Source: Dysidea avara (taxonomy: Eukaryota; Porifera; Demospongiae; Dictyoceratida; Dysideidae). Taken from it: DNA of 64,000 nt. The stretch spans positions 10,503,277 through 10,567,276 of the forward strand of contig NC_089281.1 of NCBI RefSeq assembly GCF_963678975.1, read 5' to 3'. The notes beneath the pieces were generated by a model. The model saw only the letters and a list, made by a program, of their open reading frames with translations. It had not been told where the DNA came from and ran no database searches. Of the stretch, positions 1 to 11,467 are shown one piece after another; positions within the stretch are counted from its first letter, which is position 1, and each line of letters starts with the position of its first letter. The translations under genes and the position numbers were made by a program.

Positions 1-3000
1 TTTTGCAACGTGCGCTGAGCATGCTCTTTACTGCGTACACGTGTTAACAGCTCCTCAAACTTGGCAGCAGCGTCAGGAGTGGGTCCTTCATCATCAGCTA
101 AAAACAACAGGTCCTGCATATATGTATAGATATGAGCTGATCAATGGTGAAGATGTTTATTACTTGATAGAAAACTGAAACATCAAAATGACGTCCTCCA
201 GGTGGCTGAATGTGCATCAACTCTAGTTCAATCCCTGCCTCTGACAAGTCCTACAAGTATAGGTACAACCATATACATACTGTAAGAACAGTGTATATTT
301 TGTAGTTTACACGGGAGGATCAAATGTTACTAAATGTTCTACTGCATCATCTACTCATACAGTACAGATATGTGCAGATACAGTCCAGTTACGCAGAAAA
401 TATGGTACATTGAAGTCGTTTGGGTACTTGAAATGAACGTTCCAAACAAGACGACTCAGAATTACAATACAATACTTAAGGCACTACCTATCCTTGCATG
501 TATGAAAAGTACAGCAGCCAAGGGGGTGTCTTGAGACCAATAAAGCACTTGGTTTTGCCTCACACTATACAGGGCTGTATTAGCCTTTTGATACACTCCT
601 TTGTGTTGTATTTTCCGTACACACACGTGGTGGTGTTTTAGCTATAATTACATCTGTGTATTGCATTCCAATAGTACACATATACACAGTGTGCATACAT
701 GCTTGTTGTACTGTGTTTACATACCTTAGCTTTGGTCTTAGCTTGGCGCTATAAGAGAAAATATTATTAACAACAATCTTCAATAAAACTTTGTAATACT
801 ATGAATGTGAGTGTTTGTTGTATATTTACCAATATATAATATATCAGTTTTCTCTATACATGTAAATCTCCAACTAAATAATGCAAAAATACACATTATA
901 CCTGTAGAGAAATGCTGGCATGGTGAGGATTATCATTATTGGTGAACAGCAATATTCTCTGATGAGCTGCACGGATTGTCCTATTGAATCACAACATCCA
1001 TATCCACTTGTATCATGTCACTAATGTAATAATACTCACAAATTGGCAAACATGTTGGAACAAGTCCAGAACACATCGCTAAGTGAGAAATCATCACTGT
1101 GACCATACTGGGTCTCAAAACTGTTAGCCAAGTCAGAATCTATGGATGATAGAATAATCAACCAGTACAGTTAGCCTCATCCATCTTTAATAGATAATAT
1201 GGATATATACAAAATTACACTATTTGGATACGCACTCCCATATTATATAGGAGTGATTTTGCGTAGGGGTACACAAAATCACTCATATAATATGGGAGTG
1301 GCAGCATTTATACAGCGTACCACTACGCATCGGCGTTCTCCCATAATATATAGGAGTAATTTTGCATACCCCACGCAAAATCACTCCTATATTATATAGG
1401 AGTGATTTTGTGTACCCTACGCAAAATCACTCCTATATAGTAATGGAGTAATTTTGCATACCCTACGTAAAACTTTTGCATATGCATAGACATCCCTATA
1501 ATATTTATGGGAGTAATTTTGCATACCCCATGCTAAATCATTGGAGTGATTTTGCATATCCCACATATACAACAAAATTGGAGGCAGATCATACACTGTC
1601 AGTAGCACTAAACTGAAGTCATAGGCACCAGACAGCTAATATACAGTACTTTAGTGTATGATAGGTGTAATTTTTGCATAGGGTACGCAAAATTACTCCT
1701 ATATTATATAGGAGTGATTTTGCGTGGGGTACACAAAATTACTCCCATAATATATAGGAGTGATTTTGCGTCAGGGTATGCAAAATTACTCCTATATATT
1801 ATGGGAGAACACCGCTGCGTAGGGGTACGCTATATAAATGCTGCCACTCTCATATTATACAGGAGTGCATATCCAAATAGTGTAATTTTGTATATATACT
1901 TATTGATAAGGTAATTAATTGCGTGGGCGGCCGAAAATTGTACAGTGTTTGTTACAGCTTTTCAACCAAACCTTTTCATGAAAAAGCAAGCCAAGTAGTC
2001 AAACTTATTTCTTGAGGAACAACTGCACTACCATTTAATTAAAAAGGATTCACGTGCTCTAATATATTAGAATACACACGGAGCTTAACAAAAGTGGTGA
2101 GTGTCTACTGTGGTATCAGATAATCTGTACCTTGTATTACCAATACTGATCTGATACCGATACCACTGGTATCGGTCCACCTTTAAACAATATACAAGCG
2201 ACACTGATGATCACAGTGTGTCAAGTGTATGTAGGAATGCATGTGTAACTGTGCAATAATGTGTATGTGTGTGTTTGTAGGTACAGTAAATGTACCTTCT
2301 AAAAACTCTTCAAGTTGTTTGATACGAGGAGCATCTGGCAAATCCAAATCCTTAGGAACAATTATATGATTTGAACAACATATTTTATACCATAGCAGGT
2401 CACCTGTAGTATGAAGACGTGCTTGAAATCACTGGGGTTCTTGTGTTTATCCTGTTGAATGATAAACAATGGTCTAAACTAGAGTATATACATGTATAAC
2501 TGTAATCTTTTCAAGTTTACTCAGTTCCCAAGATATGTTGGTACATGTACATTCCACAGCTTTCTGCTTTTCACTCTAGTATACCATGGAGAGCCATGAT
2601 TAGAGGTGTACTGATATAAAAACTAAACCGATCAGATACCGATCCGATATGAGATTAATGATTTTGAAACCGATACGATACTGATCCGATATACTGATAT
2701 AACTAAGTGTAACTACTTAGATTTGAGGAACCACCTATATATGCCATGTTCAATTTTATTTGAGGAACCACATATATATGCCATGTTCAATTTTATTTAA
2801 CTACTGAAGACAGTCTTAAGATTATTGGCTTTGCTTGGTTACCCATGGTGATGTGGCCTCTATTGACAGCTCAGACTATAAGGCACTAACAAATATTTTA
2901 AATTACTCCGCATTTTAATGGCTTGCAGAGATGGCTGGTTGTTATAAGCTGTGCTCTTGGTTCATCTTGCTGTTTCCCCAGGCTCACCACTTATGGTAAG

Positions 3001-4272
3001 CTTTGACAAGTGATTACGTGTGCACTTATATGGCTTCACATAGTGTACTACTTTTAGGCAAGGAAGATAACTACTGTTTCCCACCCTTGTTAGCTAAATA
3101 TTAGGGTTTATAATGTGGCTTGATCATTGGACAGTGTCCTCAAGATGGTTCAGTTGTATATCGGTGTATCATATCGGTTTTTAGCAGCAATATCGGCTCC
3201 CACCGATATAGTAGAAATTTCTATATCGGGGCCACCGATACGATATGTATTGGTATACCTCTAGCCATGATGTTATCCAAACAGTTCGTAAACATACAGT
3301 ACAATGAGGGCTATTATATAAGCTGCATACTTTTCAGAAAAGAATGGGTATGGCATGAAACTTTATGTAGGGAGGGGTGATAAATACACATTGCTGGGAT
3401 GGAAAGCTACCAACACATGCTTTGAGCTAAATATGCATGAAAAGAACTCTGTTCCCTTGTCATTGTGGTTATGGATTTATTCACAAATTGCTGCTGAAAT
3501 GAAATTACAGTATATATGTGCAATCACAAAGAAAAGTTTCTCTTATTTAGCTACAAATGTGCTGACAATATAGCGGCAACAAATTATTAAGGTGCACATT
3601 TCATAGTAAGGCCACATAAACTTAATTATTAGTTTCTCATCCCCGCCTGCATGGCCATTTTTCTTACCTCATCAAGGGTTTTTTACCAGCACCTTCTTAA
3701 GTTACTAGAACAGTCCAAAAAACTGCATTCTGAGTCATTTTAGCTAGCTAATTCAGCTAACTAGTCAGTAAAAATAAAATAAAAACACGCCCTCCCGCAC
3801 TGCTATTTTGAGTACAGGAGGATGAGAAACTAACAATTAAGTTTATGTGGCCTAATGTCACACTCACAGTTCCAAACAAGACCAGTCCTATCAGATCCTT
3901 GTCACTACTAATAATCTTGTTCAAGAGAACAGTTTTACAACACTGATAAAGACACAAAGACAAGCTAGGGCAAAGGAATACCATTTCAGTCATGGTTGTC
4001 ACTTACCCTAATGCACAACTCAAAAGGTGTTTCTTCTTCCCCGCTGGACTCAAACATTGCAGCCGAGCAGTCTACCAGTAGTAACAAACAGTCTCTTCCT
4101 GTAACATATCCCTAGACATGTGGAAAGCGATGGATGACGTGGATATCTGCACAATTTTGAGCCTCACTCGGAAATTTTCTCCATCTTCTTCCTCATCATT
4201 CGCTTCATCGCTCGCAGTCCACGTGGTACCCCAGCTCCACCCGCTAACACTCGCTCCAGTGTAAGTCGTCAT
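1..4272 (-). CDS. XRCC6: Ku70 (XRCC6) DNA-end-binding protein, N-terminal half, partial
   Basis: Subunit of the Ku70/Ku80 heterodimer that loads on broken DNA ends and starts non-homologous end joining in the nucleus. I rebuilt ten exons on the minus strand with consistent phases: 4272-4168, 4111-4007, 3942-3868, 2451-2404, 2350-2296, 1139-1040, 980-902, 748-725, 250-164, 113-1. About 264 codons are present and the gene runs off the left edge. Start ATG at 4272 precedes an acidic leader (DEANDEEEDGE), as in animal Ku70. The Ku vWA domain follows: GRDCLLLLVDCSAAMFES, then KIISSDKDLIGLVLFGT, HSDDFSLSDVFWTCSNMF, QRILLFTNNDNPH and ELMHIQPPGGRHFDVSVFY, each alignable in order with vertebrate Ku70 as I remember it. 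The window ends in KFEELLTRVRSKE, the linker to the beta-barrel. Intron 1 is only 56 nt; introns 3 and 5 carry transposons. The beta-barrel and SAP domains must lie outside. Confidence 0.93.
1200..1906. mobile_element. Foldback element in Ku70 intron 5
   Basis: About 250-bp inverted arms: the sequence from about 1200 (ATACAAAATTACAC start) is repeated in reverse complement ending near 1906 with only scattered mismatches. Within each arm a shorter inverted unit (AATCACTCCTATA against TATAGGAGTGATT) recurs several times separated by GCGTACCCC-like spacers. No coding capacity. It is a non-autonomous foldback/MITE-type element within the intron 1140-2295. Confidence 0.85.
2606..3264. mobile_element. 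MITE remnant with GATACGATAT-rich ends in Ku70 intron 3
   Basis: Near 2606 the left end reads AGAGGTGTACTGATA and near 3264 the right end reads, in reverse complement, AGAGGTATACCAATAC. Both ends continue into degenerate CCGATA/TATCGG repeats (2625-2700 and 3160-3245). This is the pattern of a diverged non-autonomous DNA transposon; the interior has no recognisable ORF. Boundaries are approximate and no target duplication was identified. Confidence 0.5.
3625..3845. mobile_element. MITE with TTAGTTTCTCATCC ends in Ku70 intron 3
   Basis: TTAGTTTCTCATCC at about 3630 is mirrored by GGATGAGAAACTAA at about 3830. The same terminal pair encloses another element at about 11620-12050 and a decayed remnant occurs near 54850. 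It ends about 20 nt from the Ku70 exon at 3868, so it is close to the splice donor. Confidence 0.6.
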
Positions 4273-7050
4273 CTTGTATTCTAACTAGTGCCCTATATAA
4301 CAGCTCACGTGATCAGATTTAAAATAGTCAGCATCGAGGGATTGTGGAGGTACTGTATGTGTAATTATTGATGTACTAGTACTACGTATGTCTGTGGTAT
4401 GTAGGGAAGTGCCTTAGGTATGTATTCAAAATGAGAAACTTGACACACGCTATCATTGGTTTCCTTATGCTATCGTCTACTGGTTGGTAGAGAGAAAAAC
4501 ATCATGATTATACACAAAAACGTATGTGAATCCTCGGACAAACACAGTAGTGGGCGTGGCAAGGAAATGTTAGCTATAAAGTTCAGGGTCGACGATCCAT
4601 TTACGGTTCTTACCAAAGAAGATCTCTTTTAAGTTGCAAACATTGACACTGCTTAATTGCACTACCTTTATTATATGTGCGTACTTGATGCATATGTGTG
4701 TTTGTATGTTCTGATGTACTCTATGTAATAGTATGTATGTACTCTGGCCAGCTTTAGCCAAGTACTGTGATTTTTTAAGTTACAACCTCTTGTAGATTGT
4801 ACATGTATAATCAGAATTTGTTTGTCACTTTGGCTATTGAATTTGCTGAATAAGTCATCACAATAGATGATATGTGTACTGTAAATTTTCTAATGAACAC
4901 GTGATTCTTTAACACGTCACAATGGTGACTGAATGTATTGAGGTCTATGGGGGAAAAGTGCAAATCACATCATTACCTCTACAGTAGACCAGCTACGGAC
5001 GATTCTTTGACAGCAACAAATTCCTCTAAAATGTGTTGCAATTGAGAAGCCGCACTCGTAGTTCTACTGGTGAGTTATTGTCTGAGCCACATTCGCTGCC
5101 CATACTTTGTATGGAATTTACGAGAATCAGTCACTGTTGAGACTCAGCACTGCACAAGCCATTTTTCTTTTGAATAATTTAGTATGCATATCATCAAGAG
5201 TTCGTAATATAAATATGAGCTCTTGATATTGTCTATTAAAAAAAGACTATATAGAGTGTCTAGCTGCTGGTTCACTTTGATCATATGTACACCTCTACCC
5301 TGCTTTTACTGATGATAGAAAAACTGTTGATAAGTGATGATAGGTGTTGATAATGTCAAGCGTGCTTTTGCTAAATGAACCTTAGACATTCTCCCACACA
5401 CAGGATAAAATCAGTCTAGCTGGACAAGATTTAGTTGACCAGGGTCGTTTAGCATGTGAAGAATGCTATAGCATGTCTAAATCTAGGGTTTATAGCACAA
5501 GAATGCTGTATGGTGTCCTTAGCAGTTGAAAATATATATGTATAGGTTATTGTTCACCCTCGATTATTGTGCTGTTTAGACTATGGCTTATTTAGAATAA
5601 TTGGGCATTGCGGGATCAGTGGAAGGAGGCATAGCTCTTCTGAATTAGCTAAAGGGACGTGTTAAGCAGTTATCGTTTGATGTTAAAATTTTCTGCTAAG
5701 TGAAGGGATGCATCATTACCTCTCATTGTGAAACTTGAGTATCTCATATACATACTAGCCACTACATGTACATCATTTCCATGTCTCAAACACATTTTTA
5801 AAGCATTGATATGGGCTATATATACTCTCTATTTAGCTAACAATTTGGCCATAACAGTTGCCACTTTTCTTGGGATGGACTACATAACTGCAATGAGTAT
5901 AAATAACTATATACTTATTAACCAGAAGTCTGTCGTTAGAAATGAAATGCTTTTCATGTCAATAGCTAAACTATTTTAAACTTAAGAGCAGTGAATTGAA
6001 AGATTACAGATGCATGTTTAGAAAATGAAGTAACAGGTTAGATATGATAATAGGTAAAAAAAATTGGGAATTGCTGAAAGGAATAATCAACAAATTTTTG
6101 GCTCAGGCCTATAAAGACTTTTGTGATGACTACAAGTATTGTGATAATCAAGATAATAGGTAGCATTATTGAGACACCAGAAATTTTGTTATCGCACAGT
6201 CCTATTCTCTACGTGGGTCTGTGGAGGACATTGTTGCCAGATATGATGATACTTTATTGGAAATTTCGTAGTGAGTAATGTAGTAGAAGCAATAGTAAAT
6301 ATTTACTTTTGGTATTAATAAACTTTTTCTAACTTGTATGGTTGTTAGAAAGTTTATACAAAAGCATGTAATAAAGCCTAATTATCAACTTTTGGTGATA
6401 CCGTATGGCAGGAAATTTTGGAAAGGTTAAATTTTCAAAAAAGAGTGCTTGATTCTAAATTCGAAAAATATTTTTGAAATGTATTTTCTTTACCATGCCA
6501 CACCTTAGATAATTAATTAACTAGAAGGGTTCACGAACTCCGCACGCTGCTTAATTGCAGGGAGCTAGCAATGGTTGCGTTGATCACATACAGTAGAATA
6601 TGCTGCTTTGTTTATTCAGTTAAGCATACATGCCCATCTAACTTTGATAGAATCGCACCTCTTCCTCCTTCGTACCTTGTTTGGTCTTAATGTTGCAGGT
6701 AGAGTCATGACTAGTTGGCTTTCTTAGCCCTTCCAGCTGTTTTCACTCAGGCTGGCTACTCAAGCTAGGATTACGATTTTCTCTTATAGGCTTCAACACT
6801 TGTGGTGTCACTCATGAAGTTCGATCATGTTTACCTTCCTGCACTGAGTGGCCAATTCCTATACAGCTATACTAATCGTGGTCTAGCTATAGCTAGCTAA
6901 CTGTAGAAAACAAACAAACAATCGAACTTTGTTTATACTTTCCTTGATTATCACTTCTAAGATGTAATATTAGTGAAAATTTTCCGCTATATGGTAACAC
7001 TGACATGTTTTTGTTTGTTTGGAATTCGAAGAGTTATTAATAGGACGTAA
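4273..7050. other. Intergenic region upstream of Ku70
   Basis: No supportable gene. It should contain the Ku70 promoter immediately right of 4272; CACGTG E-box hexamers occur at about 4306 and 4899, but their function is unknown. The stretch near 4500-4620 resembles 39810-40020, indicating a dispersed repeat. Short ORFs here lack homology or codon character. Confidence 0.4.
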
Positions 7051-7145
7051 CTACCCTTTACTATGATAATAGGATTTATTGGTTACACATTGGAGTGGAT
7101 GATGAGGTGGAACAAGATGAACAATCAGAAGAAAGAAGACTTAAT
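7051..7145 (+). pseudogene. Broken duplicate of the SMIM12-like gene
   Basis: From 7051 the sequence encodes LPFTMIIGFIGYTLEW, nearly identical in protein and about 85% in DNA by eye to the transmembrane segment of the intact gene 1 kb downstream. Compared with it, about 28 nt is missing after NKM, and the KKEDL end runs out of frame into unrelated sequence. No upstream coding part is seen. It is a partial local duplication or remnant, probably not functional. Confidence 0.75.
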
Positions 7146-8075
7146 AATTGGATTTAATTTATTTGTATACGTGGACATTGCAATGTTTATTGTATTCAAT
7201 GCCAAATGAAAGATGCCAAATGGAATCACAAGAGATACATGTACCACTGTTGATTTGTGCATACATGCTTTCTGGGGGACTGTTTCAAATCAGTAGCAAT
7301 CTAATCATGAGTTCAAAATGATGCCTACATTTTGACAAATTCTGTTGCCAAAGTGACAAATTCAAACTTAAGATAATCTTTCTGCATTATCAGTAAGTAT
7401 GATAGGATGGATGTTGAATCACTAAGAGTTGTGATTTTCTGCCAAACTGTTAAACAATAACCAGATCTGTATCCATAAAGACATCTTGGTAGTATCTTCT
7501 TTTATTATTCACTCTTGGTAGTATGTAAAGTGTATGTAACCTAAAATGTCACAAATAGTTTATGCAGTCATAGAGCCTGAAATTATGGTCAGGCGTCTGC
7601 TATTTTCTGACCATTTCTGGCATGTCTGAACAAGTTTTTGTACAGCACTATTGAGTATGTGACCACATAACAGGATTTGTCAGATCATATTTTTTAAACA
7701 TAGTTTCAGGCCCTATGTAGTCAGCAATAAAAATGGAACACAAAGGTAGTTCATTGTAATGCTTACAGTATGCCTAAAGGCACTTGTGACGTCTAACTGA
7801 AATAATCAACCCCATTGCCTTAGCCGTATTCAATTATGCTTGTCTGAAAGCATGAGGGAGTTAGTCATTTATTCCACCAAATTTATTAGTAACTTGTTTT
7901 GGTTGCACTAAAGGTAATTTGGGCTCATTAATCAATACTACCGAGGCACTGTAAAGGTATTGTAAAGCTGGTTTTGGGTCAACAATAGTTTTCACGAGAA
8001 AGTGCATGATCCCTACTATACAGTATGGTATAATATTACATTTGTCTATTGTATGTATAGCTGCACTGAGCCATC
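7146..8075. repeat. Dispersed repeat family copy upstream of SMIM12
   Basis: 7770-8030 (TATGCCTAAAGGCAC, then ATTATGCTTGTCTGAAAGC and the AACTTGTT region) is related to reverse-complemented 34330-34600 and to segments near 39000-39260, 45230-45380 and 49800-49920. No coding sequence was recognised in 7146-7770. Confidence 0.5.
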
Positions 8076-8264
8076 ATGGTATTACAAATCATATTAGCTG
8101 CATCTAGAGTCTATCTACCTTGGGTGTTGCTACCCTTTACCATGACAATAGGCTTTATTGGCTACACACTGGAATGGAAGATTAGAGGGAACAAGGTCAC
8201 TGAGGCACCTAAAAGCATAGCTGAGCAACGGGAAGAAAGAAGACTTAGAGAATTAAAAGACTGA
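8076..8264 (+). CDS. SMIM12: SMIM12-like small single-pass membrane protein
   Basis: Complete 62-residue ORF in one exon. The ATG at 8076 has a good animal context (gccatcATGG). Residues about 8-30 are a hydrophobic membrane segment (RVYLPWVLLPFTMTIGFIGY) directly followed by TLEWKIRG and then a charged tail PKSIAEQREERRLREL. Human SMIM12, as I remember it, has the same order: RTYAPYV, a membrane helix ending GYHLEW, IRG, then EKSISERREDRKLDEL. The human protein is about 30 residues longer; the C-terminal extension is absent here and a TGA follows LKD. The family's molecular role is not established. A defective copy lies 1 kb upstream. No other exon was recognised. Confidence 0.85.
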   Translation: MVLQIILAASRVYLPWVLLPFTMTIGFIGYTLEWKIRGNKVTEAPKSIAEQREERRLRELKD

Positions 8265-8519
8265 GTGTAATTCATATAATTATGCTGTAATTTTTTAATT
8301 CCAAACCAAATTGGGAGAGACAATTTAATATTGATATTACTACATAATTGTAATTTTTAAACAGGGGTCCACTCAGTAACCAAATACTGATTTTCAGTGG
8401 AGCCCTGTGAGCAAAAGAAGAAGAGTACAAAACACAAATACAACTATAGATACAACACCAAAAATGATTATGCATGCAGACACACAAAGCTGATACAAAG
8501 AAATAATACTTAGCTAATA

Positions 8520-9165
8520 TTAATGCCAATAAAACTTTTTGAAAGAAGAAAGAGAAGTAGCCTCCACAATGGTCGATTGTAGATTATCCCACAAAACACA
8601 CTCCCGATAATAAAATGACCTTTTCCCAAAATTGGTATACACCCTGGGAACATGATAAAGAGGTGATTGATTGGTATTACGGCCAACATGATCAGTTACG
8701 TCTTTAGAGTATCGAAAAATATCTTGTAAATATGATGGAGAATATTTGTGCATGAACTTAAAAACTTGAATAGCAGTATGATAACGTCAACACTCTGTTA
8801 AAGTAAAGGATAATCTGAAGGTAATAGATGATGGAATTTTCTTAAACTTGGAATGCACTCTTTCCGTCATACTGGTCAATTTAGCAGTAACAGGACACCA
8901 AACAACATCACGATAATCAAGCAATGGCATCACAAAAGCAGTACAAAGTACACAGAGTACAGCTTGTGGTAGTGACACATAGCGAAGAATGGAGGCAATT
9001 TAATACCTTACTCTAGAGACCATATTAGAGATATGTAATTAAGGTCCAGGATAGTGCAGGGTCAATTATAACTCCTAGGTATCGAACGGAATCTACTTGA
9101 GTAAGTAAGACACCTCCAACTGAAACATTGAGTGATTTATTTATACGTGGTTTTACTGCTCAGTG
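8520..9165 (-). mobile_element. CR1/jockey-like non-LTR retrotransposon, 3' end, degenerate
   Basis: Minus-strand fragments read like the C-terminal part of a LINE reverse transcriptase: VDSVRYLGVIIDPALSW near 9100, then SLPQAVLCVLCTAFVMPLLD and YRDVVWCPVTAKL (8978 downward), and LSPSYLQ-like YSPSYLQDIFRYSKDVT with HVGRNTN, FGKRSFYYRE and LWDNLQS (8753-8520). This is the usual thumb region and tail (YLGV, PLLDYCD, GRN, NYG, FxYRG, WNxL). Frameshifts and stops break the frame at several points, and the catalytic palm is missing, so it is a dead 5'-truncated copy. Confidence 0.8.
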
Positions 9166-9192
9166 TGTAGCTAGCTATATACTATCTACCAG

Positions 9193-10199
9193 CAGTGGCG
9201 TAGCCAGGAAAAATTTTTTACCGAGGCTAAGTCTATACATTGACCTAATGGAGAGGGTCTGCTCCTGACTCAACTGATTCACAAATACTTTCAAGTATGG
9301 GTAATATAACATTTGCAGGTTGACTATCTGGTTGGATGGAAGAAAGTGTTTCAGAAGACTCTGAGCATTTTTCTACATGTCACAAATAATGCTCCAGCTT
9401 AGTTAATGCTACACTAACAGTATACCATGCTTCAATTAGTAGATTGCATGCATTCAACACAACTTACTTCGGTTAAGTGGTCACTGGTCAGGCCATCCAT
9501 GGACTGCAATGGAGGTCATAGTCATGCACACTATACTTTTTACTGATCTGATGTGATATTTAAGTCAGAGATTCTCTTTCATGTGATGCTCAACTGCATG
9601 TGCTAAGCATGTCAAGCTAGGGAGTCTAGGGGCATGCTCCTCCAAGAAAATTTTGAAAATATATGCTTTGAAATGGCATGTGGAAGCTTTTTTGATTGTA
9701 ACTGCTAATGCATGATGTGTATGATCAATTAGCTCAATGCAATGCCATGTAGTTGACTTATTGGAACTTTTGAAAAGTAATGTAAAGACAATTAACATAA
9801 ATGTAAATGATCAGGAGTTTAGACCAAGCAGTTTAATGAGCAAATGGTGGCACTATCTGCACTCACATTATTATTTGAAAAAAAGTGTAATGAGAACAGT
9901 GGCTATAATTTATACTGAATGCTTTATTAGAGTATAATACGGTGACTGCTCTATTAGGGTATCTCGATCTTTTTACAAATTCGAATAGCTGAAAAGTGGT
10001 CCAGCACCGTGTCACCATGGGCTCCAGCCCTGCTTTTACTACAGCCATTATGTGTGGTACAGTAATGCTGTCTAGTAACGTTTGGGTAGAAAATCCGGGG
10101 TGCCAAAACTCAGGTCTGTTCAGCCTGTTGTTGAGCGTTTTTACCTCGATTTTTACCGAGGCAACTGCCTCGGTTGCCTCAATGGTAGCTACGCCACTG
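9193..10199. mobile_element. Non-autonomous element with CAGTGGCGTAGC ends
   Basis: CAGTGGCGTAGC at 9193 and its reverse complement GCTACGCCACTG ending at 10199 define about 1 kb. Interior has no convincing coding sequence; a doubled CTCTATTAGAG motif lies at 9919-9972. Inside the ends, ACCGAGGC (about 9221) and its partner TTACCGAGG (about 10154) extend the symmetry. Target duplication not established. Confidence 0.6.
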
Positions 10200-10446
10200 A
10201 CCAGAGATACTGCACACTTGTAGTGCCTTGCTGCTTGTCAAACTGTACGTGCACTGAACTATTAGTCTCGTACCCAGACCTCCCCCCACCCAAACACAAA
10301 AGGCGGTCTAGGCCGAGGTCACAGTCTAGGCACAAGACTACTGACAGTGTTGCCAGATGATTTGCTCCAAATGTTCATGTGAAAAAATAAATTTGTTAAT
10401 AAAAAGTTCATAAATCCATACTCACTTTCCAAAAACTAGCCCCCAC

Positions 10447-10745
10447 CAGGGGCGGATCCAGAGTCTGGAAAGAGGGGGGGCACCTTGCTGAAAAAAAGTT
10501 GAAGAGCAAAAAAAAAAAAAAAAAAGGTCGCAACAGTAATAGCTAGTTATCCTTTTATTAGCTACCAAATATATTATATCACGTATGTTATGTAAAATAA
10601 AATCCTATTTATAGCTTCATAAATAAGCTGCACTGCCTCATGAACATTGTGACTGCTTTATTAGAGTAATTGACTGCTCTATTAGAGTATCTCGATCTTG
10701 TATGCAATTTCTTGAAGGGGGGGGGGAATCCTGGATCCGCCATTG
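10447..10745. mobile_element. MITE with CAGGGGCGGATCCAG ends
   Basis: Terminal CAGGGGCGGATCCAG at 10447 is mirrored by CTGGATCCGCCATTG ending at 10745; G-rich tracts lie just inside both ends. About 300 bp, non-coding. It carries a doubled CTCTATTAGAG motif (10650-10700). Related ends delimit elements at 11468-12679, 25839-26111 and 39388-40304. Confidence 0.75.
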
Positions 10746-11467
10746 TCCACATTATAAATAGGTGGATCTTGGTTAGTAGGGCATTGAAGAGCAAAACAGA
10801 AAAAAAAATTGCCAAAAGTTCTTCATAGGTGAATGAATTTGACAAAACAAGGCTTCCACACACATCCACTTTTATGACTTTGAAGTACCATAACTCAGTG
10901 TAGGAAAATGCCATTAGTCTCAAATTTTGACCTGGTATCGGTAGCTATACTATGCTATGGAAAGACTTTGTGAAAATTTCAGGCCAATAGCTTGCCGAGT
11001 AGTCAAAGTTACAGCTGGTTAAATTCAGGAAATTGGATGTGTGTTTCCGGAAGCCTTGTTTTGTCAAATTCGGTCACAATAATTAGGTTCACAAACATGG
11101 CAACACTGACTACCAAGACAAAATCACGAGATCCGAGAGTTCACGTGATCAAACATAGAGAGAGGGTGCTGACAATCTGGACCTCGATCTGGACTAACAC
11201 AACACGTATACAGCGGCCATTGGCAGTGGCAAGCCTTGTTAGTTGTCATGTTCTTTCTTTAACTGAATAATGTTCATGTGGGTACTGGCAGATATGATCC
11301 TCAGCGAGGCAGCCAGGAATCTACCGTACGTTTCCACTGATGCGGCATTCGCACCCAGGCCTGACTATCTATAGTTTCTCTTCAACTGTCTATGGAAAAT
11401 TATCTTCGTGGAAAATCGAGTAAGCCGTAAGGACTTTGTATCTAGCTGAATAAGTCACTCTCTTGTG
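10746..11467. repeat. Inverted repeat region, GGCTTCC/GGAAGCC arms
   Basis: AATTTGACAAAACAAGGCTTCC at about 10837 is matched in reverse complement by GGAAGCCTTGTTTTGTCAAATT at about 11050, giving a partial foldback around CATAACTCAGTG/AGTTACAGC. No gene is seen here; the 92-residue ORF at 10992 spans repeat sequence. Confidence 0.45.

Noticed and set aside
1200..1906. CRISPR-like array because of regular AATCACTCCTATA repeats
   Set aside because: Repeats alternate in orientation, spacers are short and not unique, and the setting is an animal intron; it is a foldback element.
5728..5979. 83-residue hydrophobic ORF
   Set aside because: AT-rich composition, no recognisable family, no good start context or splice support.
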